DNA of 64,000 nucleotides from Wylensekiella montiformis (GCF_009697385.1 NZ_VUNL01000012.1:1-64000), one strand, 5' to 3'. Shown: positions 8,051 through 18,984, numbered from the stretch's first letter. Notes: a model not told the origin generated them from the letters alone. Translations and numbers: made by a program.

Positions 8051-8587
8051 ATGTCGACCGAAGAACTCATCGAACAGATCAAAACACGGCCGAAAACAGA
8101 GATTCGGTGCGAGCGCATTCTGGTTCCGACCGACGGATCCGGGCAGGCTTTTCGCGCGTTTCGTGAAGCGATCCGTCTGGCCGCGGCGACCGGGGCGGAG
8201 CTTACCTTGCTCATGGTCGTGGATTACGACAAGACGGTTTCTGCTTTTGAACGGGTCAGTCTGAGCGGCTATGTTCCGGCGGAGCTGAAGATTGCCGCCT
8301 ATCGTTTTCTGGCCGATCTCATGCATGTGGTGCCGGAGGAGATTCGCGCGCATACGCGGGTGGAGTCCGGCGATCCGCGGGAGATCATCCCTGCCGTGGC
8401 CGCCGAGGAAGAAAGCGGGCTGATCGTCATGGGGTCGCGCGGCTTCGGCGCTTTTCACAGCTTGCTGATCGGCAGCGTGTCCAATGCGGTGCTGCAGCAG
8501 GCGCCGTGTCCGGTACTCCTGTGCAAGGGAATGCCGGATGACTGGGACGAGGGCGGCGCCTGCCTGTCCGGTCATGGCGGAACGTGA
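8051..8587 (+). CDS. Universal stress protein (UspA family)
   Basis: This 178-residue protein has a Usp fold from about residue 20: RILVPTDGSGQAF at the start of the domain and GSRGFGAFHSLLIGSVSNAV near the end, the G-x2-G-x9-G(S/T) nucleotide-binding signature. It probably binds ATP and acts in stress tolerance. The start ATG 8051 follows AAAGAGG. It lies 13 bp after the permease, so it is likely the last gene of the marR-linked unit. Confidence 0.9.
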   Translation: MSTEELIEQIKTRPKTEIRCERILVPTDGSGQAFRAFREAIRLAAATGAELTLLMVVDYDKTVSAFERVSLSGYVPAELKIAAYRFLADLMHVVPEEIRAHTRVESGDPREIIPAVAAEEESGLIVMGSRGFGAFHSLLIGSVSNAVLQQAPCPVLLCKGMPDDWDEGGACLSGHGGT

Positions 8588-8699
8588 AGTCAGATTATAT
8601 TTCCATTACAAATCCCCTTCTCCCAGCGAATTTTAATGGATTTGCGTGATAATAAACATGCAGGAATTTTCCTGACGATGGACAGAAGGGGGAAATACC

Positions 8700-9080
8700 A
8701 TGAGTATTCGTGCCATTAGCGGGATCCGCGGCCTTTCCTTTTGGGATGAATCGGCAGATTCTTCGCATCATTCGAAAGTCGGCGCGGCAGCCGGGGATTT
8801 CAGCGAGATGTTTGAGCGCGTCAGCGCTGCGACGGAAGCTGATACATCAGGAGAAAGCGGGCAGAAAGACGGGCAGACCGTGACCTTGACGAAGATTCTG
8901 CCGGATGGTTCGCTGCTGCTGACGAAGATGGAGGGAAACCGGGTCGTCTCGGAGACGAAGCTGAGCGGATCGAGCATCCGGCAGCAGCAAAATCTGCTGG
9001 CGCCGGCGGAGCCGTACCGGCTGGCTTATGCGTCGGGGACGGAAGTGCCGAAAGGGTCGCTGTTCAGCGCATCGATTTGA
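8700..9080 (+). CDS. Hypothetical protein, 126 residues
   Basis: I do not recognise this protein. It has no signal peptide or membrane helix. The middle (about 60-90) reads TVTLTKILPDGSLLLTKMEG, which could form a beta hairpin; the ends look disordered and rich in Ser/Ala. The start is well supported by AGAAGGGGG before ATG 8700. It is flanked by uspA and rubrerythrin and seems monocistronic. Confidence 0.65.
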   Translation: MSIRAISGIRGLSFWDESADSSHHSKVGAAAGDFSEMFERVSAATEADTSGESGQKDGQTVTLTKILPDGSLLLTKMEGNRVVSETKLSGSSIRQQQNLLAPAEPYRLAYASGTEVPKGSLFSASI

Positions 9081-9180
9081 TGCGGCCGGGCATAAGGCCG
9101 GAGAAGAGATGTGCTTTTGCGTATAAGCACAGAAAACGGGAAAGGAATCAGCACAATATGAAATATGGAAAGGATTCACG

Positions 9181-9218
9181 AAAACAGCCACCGGGCGCAG
9201 GCAGGTGGCTGTTTTCTT
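9181..9218 (+). terminator. Intrinsic terminator
   Basis: AAAACAGCCACC (9181-9192) pairs with GGTGGCTGTTTT (9204-9215), followed by CTTTTT. It closes the transcript of the hypothetical gene at 8700. Confidence 0.88.
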
Positions 9219-9266
9219 TTTGCCCGGAAGAGCGCTTCGGGAAATATGGCAGGGTCGGAAGAAATG

Positions 9267-9275
9267 TGATACAAT
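9267..9275 (+). promoter_or_regulatory. Extended -10 element of the rubrerythrin gene
   Basis: TGATACAAT forms an extended -10. No clear -35 is seen 17 bp upstream. Confidence 0.5.
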
Positions 9276-9315
9276 AGGGAGGAATAAAGGTTTTGACGAT
9301 ACAGGAGGGGAAGTT

Positions 9316-9852
9316 ATGAGCAAGTACGCAGGAACTCAGACCGAGAAGAATCTGGAAGCCGCCTTTGCTGGCGAGAGTCAGGCACGCAACAAGTATACCT
9401 ACTTTGCGTCGCGGGCGAAAAAGGACGGCTTTGAGCAGATGGCCGCGCTGTTTTTGAAAACGGCGGACAATGAAAAAGAACATGCGAAGCTGTGGTTCAA
9501 GGAACTGGAAGGCATTGGCGATACGGCGGCCAATCTGGAAGCTGCCGCTGCCGGTGAAAATTATGAGTGGACGGATATGTATGCCGGCTTTGCTGAGACG
9601 GCGGATAAGGAAGGCTTTCCGGAACTGGCGAAAAAATTCCGCATGGTGGCGGAGATCGAGAAGCACCATGAGGAGCGCTACCGCGCCCTGCTGAAGAATC
9701 TGAAACAGGACGAGGTCTTTGCGCGTAGTGAAGTCAAGATCTGGGAATGCCGGAACTGCGGCCATATCGTCGTCGGGACGAAGGCGCCGGATGTATGCCC
9801 TGTGTGCGCTCATCCGCAGAGCTTCTTTGAACTTCATGCGGAAAACTATTGA
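9316..9852 (+). CDS. Rubrerythrin
   Basis: This 178-residue protein has an N-terminal ferritin-like diiron domain with ESQARNKY and two E-x2-H motifs (EKEH, EKHH). A C-terminal rubredoxin domain carries two C-x2-C pairs (CRNCG and CPVCA). Rubrerythrin reduces hydrogen peroxide with NADH-derived electrons and protects anaerobes from oxidative stress in the cytoplasm. RBS AGGAGGGG precedes ATG 9316. It is complete and conventional. Confidence 0.95.
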   Translation: MSKYAGTQTEKNLEAAFAGESQARNKYTYFASRAKKDGFEQMAALFLKTADNEKEHAKLWFKELEGIGDTAANLEAAAAGENYEWTDMYAGFAETADKEGFPELAKKFRMVAEIEKHHEERYRALLKNLKQDEVFARSEVKIWECRNCGHIVVGTKAPDVCPVCAHPQSFFELHAENY

Positions 9853-9862
9853 GCGGGGCGAT

Positions 9863-10621
9863 ATGGGCATGAAGATCGCCGCGACGGATTTTGACGGGAC
9901 GTTCCGTCCCATCGATCAGCCGGTTCCCGAGGAAAATCTGGCGGCGGTGCGGGCCTGGCAGGCGGCCGGACATAAATTCGGCATCGCCACGGGAAGGGGG
10001 CTGCCCCTGATCGAGGAGGGCCTCGCGCCGTATGATATCCGGGTGGATTTTCTGGTCTGCAACAACGGCGCGGTGTCGGTCGATGCGGATCGCCGCATGA
10101 TTCACTGTCTGCCGATTCCGCCGTCTGTGGTGAAGCAGCTGCTGGATCTTCCGGCGGTGCGGGAAAACGATCTGCCTCTGCTGGTTTTTACGGCCCGGGA
10201 GGCGTACAGCATCCGGCCGAATCCCGCTATGAGCATGGCGCTGGTCCGGCCGCTGACCATTGAGGCCGCGCCGCTGCTTTCGGACGTCGTACAGGTCAGC
10301 ATGAAGCTGAATACGCCCGAAGAGGCGCAGCAGGTCTCGGACGATATTCATGCCCGCTTTCCTATGCTGGGGGGCAATATCAACCGGAGCTATCTCGATA
10401 TCAACCGGGTCGAAGCGGACAAGGGCTGGGGCCTGATGAAAATGATGGAGGACGGTCCGTGGCGCGGCCGTGAGCTGCTGGTTATCGGCGATGACAAAAA
10501 CGATCTGAAAATGATCCGCCGGTTTCACGGCTTTACGGTCAAAACGGCCCGCCCGTTCATGCAGGATGCCGCCTGCGGCGTTTATGACACGGTCGGCGGC
10601 ATGCTTCGGGATCATCTTTGA
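9863..10621 (+). CDS. Cof-type HAD-superfamily phosphatase
   Basis: This 252-residue protein starts with the HAD motif I, DFDGT, and ends with motif IV, GDDKNDLKM. The cap inserted in the middle is of the Cof (type IIB) kind. Such enzymes dephosphorylate sugar phosphates or flavin-type substrates; the substrate cannot be told. ATG 9863 lies 10 bp after the rubrerythrin stop, with a weak GAGCGGGG ribosome site; ATG 9869 is an alternative. It is probably co-transcribed with rubrerythrin. Confidence 0.87.
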   Translation: MGMKIAATDFDGTFRPIDQPVPEENLAAVRAWQAAGHKFGIATGRGLPLIEEGLAPYDIRVDFLVCNNGAVSVDADRRMIHCLPIPPSVVKQLLDLPAVRENDLPLLVFTAREAYSIRPNPAMSMALVRPLTIEAAPLLSDVVQVSMKLNTPEEAQQVSDDIHARFPMLGGNINRSYLDINRVEADKGWGLMKMMEDGPWRGRELLVIGDDKNDLKMIRRFHGFTVKTARPFMQDAACGVYDTVGGMLRDHL

Positions 10622-10625
10622 GCGA

Positions 10626-10664
10626 AAGCGGATGGGTGAGCAAGTCTCACGCATCCGCTTTTTG
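10626..10664 (+). terminator. Intrinsic terminator after the HAD phosphatase gene
   Basis: A 15-bp stem with one mismatch, 10626-10640 / 10646-10660, is followed by a run of T. Confidence 0.9.
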
Positions 10665-10691
10665 TATGTGGACGAAAGCCATTTGTCCAGT

Positions 10692-10721
10692 TTGACGAAA
10701 TAAGCCGGTTTGTGATAAAGT
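10692..10721 (+). promoter_or_regulatory. Promoter of the 3D-domain gene
   Basis: TTGACG (10692-10697) and an extended -10 TGA-TAAAGT (TAAAGT at 10716-10721), spacer 18 bp. Confidence 0.55.
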
Positions 10722-10796
10722 AAGAGAGTATGATACGGCAGGCGTAGAATCCATAGATGTAAGCAGAACAACAGAAGCTTTGGTGAGGTGGTTTTA

Positions 10797-11390
10797 TTGA
10801 ACAGGCGTATCCTCTTTTTTCTGGTGACTGTATTTCTCCTTATCTGTATGCACTCCTCCGCAGCGCTGGCCTCCATTCTTGTCCGGGACGGCTCGCGGGG
10901 CGATTCGGTGCGCCATGTACAGAATCTTCTGATCGATCAGGGGTATCTTGACGGCGGGGCGGATGGCATATGCGGCCCGAAAACCGTGGCTGCCATCCGC
11001 AGCTTTCAGCAGTCCAACGGACTGACGGCTGACGGGATTTGCGGCGATGCAACTTACCGGGTGCTTTCCGGCGGGCGCAGCTATGAGCCGGAGACGCCCC
11101 GCGGCGCTGTCGGGCGGGTTCTTTACGTTTCCGCTACGGCGTACAGTGCCCAGGACCCCGGCAATTCCTGCTATACGGCGGCGGGGACGCTGGTGCGGCG
11201 CGGCGTAATCGCCGTGGATCCCGAGGTCATTCCGATGGGGACGCGCGTCTATATTCCCGGCTATGGAGAAGCGGTGGCGGAAGATACCGGCGGAGCGATC
11301 CGGGGCCATCATATCGATGTCGCGTTCGATACGCACGGCGAGGCGCTGGCATTCGGCCGCAGAAACATCGAGGTGTATATTCTGGAGTGA
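10797..11390 (+). CDS. Secreted peptidoglycan-binding 3D-domain protein
   Basis: This 197-residue protein has a signal peptide (to about residue 26, ending ALA), a peptidoglycan-binding domain 1 (about 30-90: RGDSVRHVQNLLIDQGYL) and a C-terminal 3D domain (about 105-197). The latter has the acidic residues of the double-psi barrel (AVAEDTGGAIRGHHIDVAF). This domain is related to lytic transglycosylases, so the protein may cut or remodel the wall. TTG 10797 is chosen because GGTGAGG lies just before it; GTG 10788 would overlap that ribosome site. Confidence 0.85.
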   Translation: MNRRILFFLVTVFLLICMHSSAALASILVRDGSRGDSVRHVQNLLIDQGYLDGGADGICGPKTVAAIRSFQQSNGLTADGICGDATYRVLSGGRSYEPETPRGAVGRVLYVSATAYSAQDPGNSCYTAAGTLVRRGVIAVDPEVIPMGTRVYIPGYGEAVAEDTGGAIRGHHIDVAFDTHGEALAFGRRNIEVYILE

Positions 11391-11416
11391 CCGCCGTGCT
11401 GTTTCGCATTTCCGGA

Positions 11417-11436
11417 CCGGCGGGGCTGCCCGCCGG
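11417..11436 (+). terminator. Possible terminator hairpin
   Basis: CCGGCGGG-CTG(C)-CCCGCCGG forms an 8-bp GC stem (11417-11424 / 11429-11436) after the 3D-domain gene. The T run is weak (cacttttat, about 8 nt on), so termination may be partial. Confidence 0.45.
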
Positions 11437-11555
11437 CCATGCACTTTTATCAGGGAAATATTATATAAACGATACAAAACGCATAAAAATGGCAGGAAAG
11501 TCTGCCTCGCGGGAACAAATGGATAAAGAATACAGGATATCTTGCCGGAAAGGTA

Positions 11556-11584
11556 TTGACTTATGTAAACCTGTAACCTATAAT
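11556..11584 (+). promoter_or_regulatory. Promoter of the branched-chain amino-acid transporter operon
   Basis: TTGACT (11556-11561), 17 bp, TATAAT (11579-11584): a near-ideal housekeeping promoter, 62 bp before the SBP start codon. Confidence 0.8.
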
Positions 11585-11645
11585 AAAGTTCATCATTGAA
11601 TCGTTTGACAGACACGAAGCAGGAGAATGCAGAGGAGGATTTCGT

Positions 11646-12821
11646 ATGAATTTCAGCAGGAAAAGTCTGAAGCTCATGAGCGTGCTGGCTGGCACGATGC
11701 TCATGGGCGGCGTACTGGCTGGCTGCGGCAGCAGCGAAAACGAGAATGAGATCAAGGTGGGCGCCAACTTCGAGCGCACCGGCAATGTCGCGAACTACGG
11801 ACAGGCCACGCTGGACGGATTCAATCTGGCCATCAAGGAAATCAATGATGCCGGCGGCATCAATGGCAAGAAAATCAAGGTGGTCGAGGCGGATAACAAA
11901 TCAGAGGCTTCCGAGGCCGTCAACGCTGCGACGAAGCTGATTTCGGACGATAAGGTCAAGGTATTGGTCGGACCGGCCGTAACGGCAAATGTCATCGCGG
12001 AAACGCAGGTTGCGACGGACAACAAAGTGCCGATCATCGCTCCGTGTGCCACGAGCCCGGATGTGACGGTGGAAAACGGCAGCGTCAAGCCGTTCGTGTT
12101 CCGCAGCTGCTTCATCGATCCGCAGCAGGGTTCCGTCATGGCGAAATTCGCCGTGGAAAAACTCAAGGCAAAGACGGCGGTCATCTATGTAGACAACAGC
12201 TCGGACTATTCCAAGAGCCTCGGCAAAGTGTTCAAAGAGAAGTTTGAGGCGGCCGGCGGCAAGGTCGTCATGGAAGAAGCGTTCCTGGCCAAGGATCAGG
12301 ACTTCAAGGCGGCGCTGACGAAGCTCAAGACCGCCAACGCGGATGTCGTATTCGTTCCGGCTTACTATGAAGAGGTCGGCAAGATCGTCAAACAGGCCCG
12401 CGAGCTCGGCTTTACGCAGCCGTTCCTCGGTACGGACGGCTGGGATGATCCGAAAGTAGCGGATATCGCCGGTGCGGACGCCCTGAACAACACATATTTC
12501 AGCACGCATTATTCCGATAAGGACGAAGAGGTAAAGGGCTTCGTCGATGCCTTCACGAAGGAATACGGCCATGCTCCGAACGTATTCGCCGCGCTGGGCT
12601 ATGATGCTGGCAAGATGCTTGCTGACGCGATCAAGCGTGCGGGCAGCGACGATCCGGAGAAGATCCAGAAAGCACTGGAGGAGACGAAGGATCTGAAAGT
12701 CGGCACGGGTACGATCACGATGGATAAAGATCATAATCCGATCAAGCAGGCAGTGATTCTGGAGAACAAGAACGGCGACCGCGTCATGGTGGCAAAGATC
12801 ATGCCGGATGCCGGAAACTGA
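11646..12821 (+). CDS. livJ: Branched-chain amino-acid ABC transporter substrate-binding lipoprotein
   Basis: This 391-residue protein has a lipoprotein signal peptide with lipobox LAGC (Cys near residue 27), then a type I periplasmic-binding fold beginning IKVGANFERTGNVANYGQ. It captures Leu/Ile/Val or related amino acids for the LivHMGF importer encoded directly after it. AGAGGAGG precedes ATG 11646. A GC hairpin (12843-12860) between this gene and livH probably lets more SBP than permease be made. Confidence 0.92.
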   Translation: MNFSRKSLKLMSVLAGTMLMGGVLAGCGSSENENEIKVGANFERTGNVANYGQATLDGFNLAIKEINDAGGINGKKIKVVEADNKSEASEAVNAATKLISDDKVKVLVGPAVTANVIAETQVATDNKVPIIAPCATSPDVTVENGSVKPFVFRSCFIDPQQGSVMAKFAVEKLKAKTAVIYVDNSSDYSKSLGKVFKEKFEAAGGKVVMEEAFLAKDQDFKAALTKLKTANADVVFVPAYYEEVGKIVKQARELGFTQPFLGTDGWDDPKVADIAGADALNNTYFSTHYSDKDEEVKGFVDAFTKEYGHAPNVFAALGYDAGKMLADAIKRAGSDDPEKIQKALEETKDLKVGTGTITMDKDHNPIKQAVILENKNGDRVMVAKIMPDAGN

Positions 12822-12842
12822 TGGAATAAGAAACATTCAGGG

Positions 12843-12864
12843 GGCCGCAGGAATGCGGCCTCTT
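12843..12864 (+). terminator. Attenuating hairpin between livJ and livH
   Basis: GGCCGCA (12843-12849) pairs with TGCGGCC (12854-12860) and is followed by TCTTGT, a poor T run. It is likely a partial terminator or 3'-end protector. Confidence 0.55.
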
Positions 12865-12915
12865 GTACTATGAAAGCCTGTCCATTGCAGACGGACGCTT
12901 TGAGGAGGACAAATT

Positions 12916-13803
12916 ATGGAAGTGACGCAGCAGATCCTGCAGCAGCTGGTGAACGGCATATCGCTGGGCAGCATCTACGCGCTGATCGCGCTGGGCTATA
13001 CGATGATCTACGGCATCATCAAGCTCATCAATTTCGCGCATGGCGATATTTATATGGTCGGCGCCTATATCGGCTTTTTTGCTATTACGCAGGCGCATCT
13101 TTCGATTGTGCCGGCGCTCCTGATTTCTTTTGTGGTTACGGGTATTCTCGGCATGGTGGTGGAGAAGCTGGCTTATAAGCCGCTGCGCCATGCGCCGCGC
13201 ATCTCCGTACTCATCACCGCTATCGGCGTATCCTTTTTTCTGGAATATACGAGCATGTATTTCGTATCGCCGACGCCGCGGACGTTCCCCGCGATGTTCG
13301 GCGATGTGGCGGTGACGGTCGGCGGCATCGTCATCAACGGCCAGCAGATGCTGATTCTCGGCATTACGGCCGTGCTCATGGTCATCCTGACCTATGTCGT
13401 GCAGAAAACCAAAACCGGCAAAGCCATGCGGGCCGCTTCGTTTGATACGGAAACGGCGCAGCTCATGGGCATCGATTCGGACCGCATCATTTCGATCACG
13501 TTCGGCATCGGCTCGGCGCTGGCGGCCGTCGCGGGCGTACTGGTCGGCGTATACTACAACTCAATCGATCCGCTCATGGGCATCATGCCGGGCCTCAAGG
13601 CTTTTGTCGCGGCGGTGCTGGGCGGTATCGGCATCCTGCCGGGCGCCGTGGTCGGCGGACTGATTCTCGGCGTAGTCGAGGCTTTTGTCTCGGGTTTCGT
13701 CTCGTCGACGTTCCGCGATGCTGCGGCGTTCGCCATCCTGATTCTCGTCCTGCTGTTCAAGCCGACCGGGTTGTTCGGCAAGAATACCAAGGAAAAGGTC
13801 TGA
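12916..13803 (+). CDS. livH: Branched-chain amino-acid ABC transporter permease LivH
   Basis: This 295-residue protein with about eight membrane helices opens with the typical LivH block QQLVNGISLGSIYALIALGY and IKLINFAHGDIYMVGAY. With LivM it forms the inner-membrane channel of the importer. GAGGAGG precedes the ATG. It lies in one operon with the next three genes (12 bp gap to livM). Confidence 0.94.
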   Translation: MEVTQQILQQLVNGISLGSIYALIALGYTMIYGIIKLINFAHGDIYMVGAYIGFFAITQAHLSIVPALLISFVVTGILGMVVEKLAYKPLRHAPRISVLITAIGVSFFLEYTSMYFVSPTPRTFPAMFGDVAVTVGGIVINGQQMLILGITAVLMVILTYVVQKTKTGKAMRAASFDTETAQLMGIDSDRIISITFGIGSALAAVAGVLVGVYYNSIDPLMGIMPGLKAFVAAVLGGIGILPGAVVGGLILGVVEAFVSGFVSSTFRDAAAFAILILVLLFKPTGLFGKNTKEKV

Positions 13804-13815
13804 GGAGGGCGCATC

Positions 13816-14766
13816 ATGAAATATTTACGCAAAAATGACTTCATCATGCTGGGCTTTGCCGTCGTCCTGTTCGCTGTGCTGCAGGGGCTGATCTCCGGGC
13901 GCGTGCTGAATTCTTTCTGGCAGCTCAACCTGCTGATCGTCGGCATCAATGTCATCATGTCCGTGAGCCTGAATCTCATCAACGGCTATACCGGCCAGTT
14001 TTCGCTGGGCCATGCGGGATTCATGGCGGTCGGCGCCTATGTGGGCGTAGTGCTGACGACGAATTTTCATGCGCCGTTCGCCGCTGCCCTGCTGGCCGGC
14101 GCCGCGGCGGCCGGGTTCCTCGGCTTTCTCATCGGGATTCCGACCCTTCGTCTGCGCGGCGATTACCTCGCCATCGCGACGCTGGGCCTCGGCGAGATCA
14201 TCCGCATCGTTATCATGAATATCCAGTATGTCGGCGGTGCGGCAGGATTCAAGGGCATCCCGCATCATACGAATTTCGCCTGGGTCTTTTTCCTCATGCT
14301 GTTCGCGCTGTTCTTTATCAAGAATTTCGTAAATTCCACGCATGGACGCGCCTGCCTGGCCATCCGGGAAAATGAGATCGCGGCGGAGTCCATGGGCATC
14401 AATACGACGAAATACAAGGTCATGGCTTTTACCATCGGCGCGGCCTTTGCCGGAGTGGCCGGCGGACTGTTTGCCCACTGCTTCTATATCATCAATCCGG
14501 CCTCGTTTACCTTTATGCAGTCCTTCAACTATCTCATCATGGTCGTACTGGGCGGTCTGGGATCGATCACCGGATCCATCGCCGGCGCCTTTGTCGTCAC
14601 CTTTATTTCGGCGGCACTGGCCAGCTGGCCCGAATTCCGCATGATTATCTATGCGCTCGCGCTGATCCTGCTGATGTTCTATCGTCCGCAGGGACTCTTC
14701 GGCTACATGGAGGTTACGAATATGGGCATATTCCGCAGGATTTTCCGGAAGGGAGGTCATAACTGA
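13816..14766 (+). CDS. livM: Branched-chain amino-acid ABC transporter permease LivM
   Basis: This 316-residue polytopic protein has the LivM signatures [20 protein letters not shown] and the EAA-like loop [18 protein letters not shown], which contacts the ATPases. Its stop codon overlaps the livG start by one base, showing tight translational coupling. Confidence 0.94.
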   Translation: MKYLRKNDFIMLGFAVVLFAVLQGLISGRVLNSFWQLNLLIVGINVIMSVSLNLINGYTGQFSLGHAGFMAVGAYVGVVLTTNFHAPFAAALLAGAAAAGFLGFLIGIPTLRLRGDYLAIATLGLGEIIRIVIMNIQYVGGAAGFKGIPHHTNFAWVFFLMLFALFFIKNFVNSTHGRACLAIRENEIAAESMGINTTKYKVMAFTIGAAFAGVAGGLFAHCFYIINPASFTFMQSFNYLIMVVLGGLGSITGSIAGAFVVTFISAALASWPEFRMIIYALALILLMFYRPQGLFGYMEVTNMGIFRRIFRKGGHN

Positions 14767-15535
14767 TGGCCAGCGAATTATTAAAAGCAACGGACGTTTC
14801 GGAGGTATTCGGCGGCCTGAAGGCGGTTTCGGATTTCAATGTCCATATCGACCGCGGCGAACTGGTCGGCCTGATCGGCCCGAACGGCGCGGGCAAGACG
14901 ACGGCGTTCAACCTGTTCACCGGCGTTTACCAGCCGACGACGGGCGAAATCGTTTTTGACGGCAAGAGCATCGTCGGACTCAAACCTTATCAGATCACGC
15001 AGCGCGGCATTGCGCGCACGTTCCAGAACATTCGGCTGTTCTCGGAACTGACGGTGCTGGACAACGTCAAAATCGCGTTTCATTTCCATGTGAAGTACGG
15101 CCTGCTTGAAGCGGTATGCCGGGCCGGCCGTTATTTCCGGGAGGAGGAAGAGATCGAAGCCGAAAGCATGAAGCTGCTGGAGATTTTCCATCTGGAAAAG
15201 CAGGCCGGCGAACTGGCGAAAAACCTTCCGTATGGCGCACAGCGCCGTCTGGAAATCGCGCGGGCGCTGGCGGCGAAGCCGAAGCTTTTGCTGCTCGATG
15301 AACCGGCGGCCGGCATGAATCCGCAGGAGACGAAGGAACTCATGGAAATGATTTCCTGGATACGCCGGGAATTCGGGCTGACGATTCTGCTCATTGAGCA
15401 CGATATGAGTCTGGTCATGGGGATCTGTGAGCGCATTTATGTATTGGAATACGGCACGATCATCGCGCAGGGCACGCCGGAGGAGATTCGGAAGGATCCG
15501 GAAGTTATCCGCGCATATTTGGGAGGCGAAGCATA

Positions 15536-15536
<1 letters not shown>
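14766..15536 (+). CDS. livG: Branched-chain amino-acid ABC transporter ATPase LivG
   Basis: This 256-residue ATPase has Walker [10 protein letters not shown], Walker [12 protein letters not shown] and the H-loop EHD. Its signature region reads [15 protein letters not shown], the usual LivG form. It powers import with LivF. It is coupled to livM before it and overlaps livF by one base after it. Confidence 0.95.
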
Positions 15537-16249
<713 letters not shown>

Positions 16250-16256
16250 GAAAAAA

Positions 16257-16287
16257 GGGATTCGCCGTATTTTGGCGAATCCCTTCT
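16257..16287 (+). terminator. Terminator after livF
   Basis: GGGATTCGCC (16257-16266) pairs perfectly with GGCGAATCCC (16274-16283), followed by TTCTAT. The T run is imperfect, so some readthrough into the CBS gene is possible. Confidence 0.75.
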
Positions 16288-16326
16288 ATATCAGGAAATA
16301 TTGTGCGCGAAACGGAGGAAAATACC

Positions 16327-16971
16327 ATGTTTGTAGCAAATCGAATGGCCAAAAATCCCGTTACGGTCACGCCGGACACCTCATTGGATGATGCGGCTCT
16401 GGCCATGAAGAAGGGGCATTTCCGCCGCCTGCCGGTCGTTGAGAATGGCAGACTGGTCGGTTTTTTCAGCGATAAGGATCTCATGCGTGTTTCTCCCTCG
16501 CCGGCCACTACGCTGTCCCGTTACGAGGAGAAATCGCTGCTGGCCCGGATGAAGGTAGCCGACATCATGCAGAAGGACGTCATTTCGGTAAGCGAGGACG
16601 CGACGATTGAAGAAGCGGCGCTCATCATGTATGACAAGAAGATCGGCGGCCTGCCGGTCGTCTCGCGTGTCGGCGCTGTGGTCGGCGTCATCACGGAAAC
16701 CGATATCTTTAAGACGTTTGTGGATGTTATGGATCTGACCGCGGGCAAAACGCGCCTGACGGTCATGACCGACAACAAGGTCGGCGTGGTCAACGACATC
16801 TCAGGCGTGTTCACGGCGAACGGGTTGTCGATTGACAGTCTGGTCACCTGCCGCCAGAAGGACGGAACTTATGAGATTGTCGTCCGCGGCGATATTCCCG
16901 ATGTGGAGAAGGTCACGAAGGAAATCGAGGCCAAAGGATATAAGGTAATCCATACGGTCAGGTTCGGCTGA
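16327..16971 (+). CDS. CBS-domain protein with C-terminal ACT domain (AcuB-like)
   Basis: This 214-residue cytoplasmic protein has two CBS motifs (about 1-60 and 78-135; MKVADIMQKDVISVSEDATI opens the second) and an ACT-like domain (about 145-210; VMTDNKVGVVNDISGVFTANG). CBS pairs sense adenine nucleotides and ACT domains sense amino acids. Being right behind the amino-acid importer fits a sensory role, but the effector is unknown. ACGGAGG precedes ATG 16327. Confidence 0.86.
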   Translation: MFVANRMAKNPVTVTPDTSLDDAALAMKKGHFRRLPVVENGRLVGFFSDKDLMRVSPSPATTLSRYEEKSLLARMKVADIMQKDVISVSEDATIEEAALIMYDKKIGGLPVVSRVGAVVGVITETDIFKTFVDVMDLTAGKTRLTVMTDNKVGVVNDISGVFTANGLSIDSLVTCRQKDGTYEIVVRGDIPDVEKVTKEIEAKGYKVIHTVRFG

Positions 16972-17194
16972 GAGACGGCTGGGCAGCCGACATGCGCAGC
17001 TGCATGGCCGGCGCGTTGCCGGGCAGCGCGTTTTGCTCGAGTGATTTTTCCCATTTTATCCATTTTTAGCAGATTTTTTGGAATGGAGAAAGAATCTGTT
17101 TCATCATTTTTTTCGATGGGAAAGGATTTTATTCGCTGCGGAAGAATAGAAAAGAATGTAATGAAAGGAACAGAAAGGGAAGGAGTGTAAACGT

Positions 17195-18913
17195 ATGCAG
17201 TTTGTTAACAATATCCGGGTGGCTTTCAAGATTCTGATTTTGGTGGTCATCGCCGCGGTGGGCATGGCCGTCATCGGCTGGCGAGGGTACTCTACGATTC
17301 AGGAGTCCCGGCAGATGCTGAACTCGATGTATCAGCAAAATATGCAGCAGCTATACTATATCGGCGAGGCCAAGTTTATGATGCGCGATATGCAGTCGAG
17401 GGCGGCGCTGGCTATGTCGGCGCATGATGAGGCACGGTTTGCGGATCTGAACAAGGATGCGGCGGAGATTCAGCAGCGCTTTGAGGACAATCAGAAGGCG
17501 TTCGATCAGGTCCTGGACGGCTCGGCAGAGTCTCAGGCGGCCAGCCAGCTGATACAGAAGAACTGGAAGGCGTTTTATGCGGCGCAGCATCATGTCATGG
17601 ATCTGGCAAAGGCCGGCGACATGACCGGTGCGGAGGCGTATCTGCGCAAGGACGCGGCAGATGCGACCACGGACTTCCGGAAATCGCTGGAAGCAGAGCA
17701 GCAGACGGTCCAGCAGGATGCCGCATCCCTCTATGAACAGATTGAAGAGACGGAGCAGGCGGCCGGACGGGCGATGCTGATCTATAGTCTGCTGGCCCTT
17801 CTTCTGCTCTTTGGCGGAGCATTCTGGATTTCCCGTGAGATCACGAATCCGCTTCATAAGATGATGGATTCGTGCCGCCGTATGGGAGACGGGGATTTCC
17901 GCATCGTAGAGCGGGAAGTGACGCGCGGCGATGAGTTTGGCGAAATGGCGGATGTCGTGGCGGATATGAGGGAAAAACTGAATCATCTGATGCGGCAGAC
18001 CAATGAATCCACGCAGCAGATGGCTGCCTCCAGCGAGGAACTGACCGCGAACTCGCAGCAGTCCGCACAGGCTTCGGCGCAGGTCGCGCAATCGGTGACA
18101 GATGCTGCCGGCGCGGCAGAGAACCAGCAGGAGTCGGTCAACCGCAGCAATGAGGCCGTGCGGCAGATTACGGAGTCGGTGGCTTCGATCCGCGAACAGG
18201 CCGGCCGCGTTTCGGACCGGGCGGATTCGGCCGAGAAACAGGCCGGTACGGGTGCTCATTCGGTAGACAGCACCGTGCGGCAGATTCAGAGCGCCGTGCA
18301 GAATGTGCAGGAATCCGCACAGATCGTGGACAAGCTCGGGGAGCGTTCACAGGAAATCGGCACGATTGTCGAAACGATTTCCGGCATTGCCGAACAGACA
18401 AATCTGCTCGCGCTGAATGCCGCAATCGAGGCTGCCCGGGCTGGCGAGCATGGCCGCGGTTTCGCTGTGGTGGCGGAGGAAGTCCGCAAGCTGGCGGAGC
18501 AGTCGGGCGAAGCAGCACAGCAGATCACCGGACTGATCACGGGGATTCAGACGGATACGGAAGAGGCGGTAGCTTCGATGAAGACGGGGCGCGACGCTGT
18601 GGATGCCGGTGCACAGTCCGTCAATGAGCTGCGCGCTGTATTCCGGGAAATCCGGACGCTGGTTCAGGAGGTCGGCGAGGCGGTGAAAACCATGCAGGCT
18701 TTGGTGCAGTCAGCCGGTGAAGATACGGAGCGCATCACAAAGCAGATGGCGGTCATTGAGCAGCAAGGGCGGAAGGTCGCGGACGAGATGCAGACGGTTT
18801 CGGCCGCGTCCGAAGAGCAGTCCGCTTCGGCCAGCGAGATCGCGACGGCCAGTGAGGCGCTGGCCCATTTAGCTGGCCAGCTGCAGGAGACGCTGCAGAA
18901 ATTCCAATTTTAA
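17195..18913 (+). CDS. Methyl-accepting chemotaxis protein
   Basis: This 572-residue chemoreceptor has a first membrane helix (about 10-30), a four-helix-bundle periplasmic sensor (about 31-190), a second membrane helix (about 192-212), HAMP (about 213-265) and a long coiled-coil signalling domain. The hairpin tip [20 protein letters not shown] (about 395-415) is conserved, so it should control CheA. The ligand cannot be inferred. RBS AAGGAG precedes the ATG. Monocistronic, with a strong terminator behind. Confidence 0.94.
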   Translation: MQFVNNIRVAFKILILVVIAAVGMAVIGWRGYSTIQESRQMLNSMYQQNMQQLYYIGEAKFMMRDMQSRAALAMSAHDEARFADLNKDAAEIQQRFEDNQKAFDQVLDGSAESQAASQLIQKNWKAFYAAQHHVMDLAKAGDMTGAEAYLRKDAADATTDFRKSLEAEQQTVQQDAASLYEQIEETEQAAGRAMLIYSLLALLLLFGGAFWISREITNPLHKMMDSCRRMGDGDFRIVEREVTRGDEFGEMADVVADMREKLNHLMRQTNESTQQMAASSEELTANSQQSAQASAQVAQSVTDAAGAAENQQESVNRSNEAVRQITESVASIREQAGRVSDRADSAEKQAGTGAHSVDSTVRQIQSAVQNVQESAQIVDKLGERSQEIGTIVETISGIAEQTNLLALNAAIEAARAGEHGRGFAVVAEEVRKLAEQSGEAAQQITGLITGIQTDTEEAVASMKTGRDAVDAGAQSVNELRAVFREIRTLVQEVGEAVKTMQALVQSAGEDTERITKQMAVIEQQGRKVADEMQTVSAASEEQSASASEIATASEALAHLAGQLQETLQKFQF

Positions 18914-18937
18914 GGCATTTAAGGCAGAAGAAAACGT

Positions 18938-18977
18938 AAGGCCTGCCGCATGAGCATATCATGCGGCAGGCCTTTTT
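18938..18977 (+). terminator. Strong intrinsic terminator after the chemoreceptor gene
   Basis: A 16-bp perfect stem, 18938-18953 / 18959-18974, with a short loop and six T. Confidence 0.93.
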
Positions 18978-18984
18978 TGCGTGC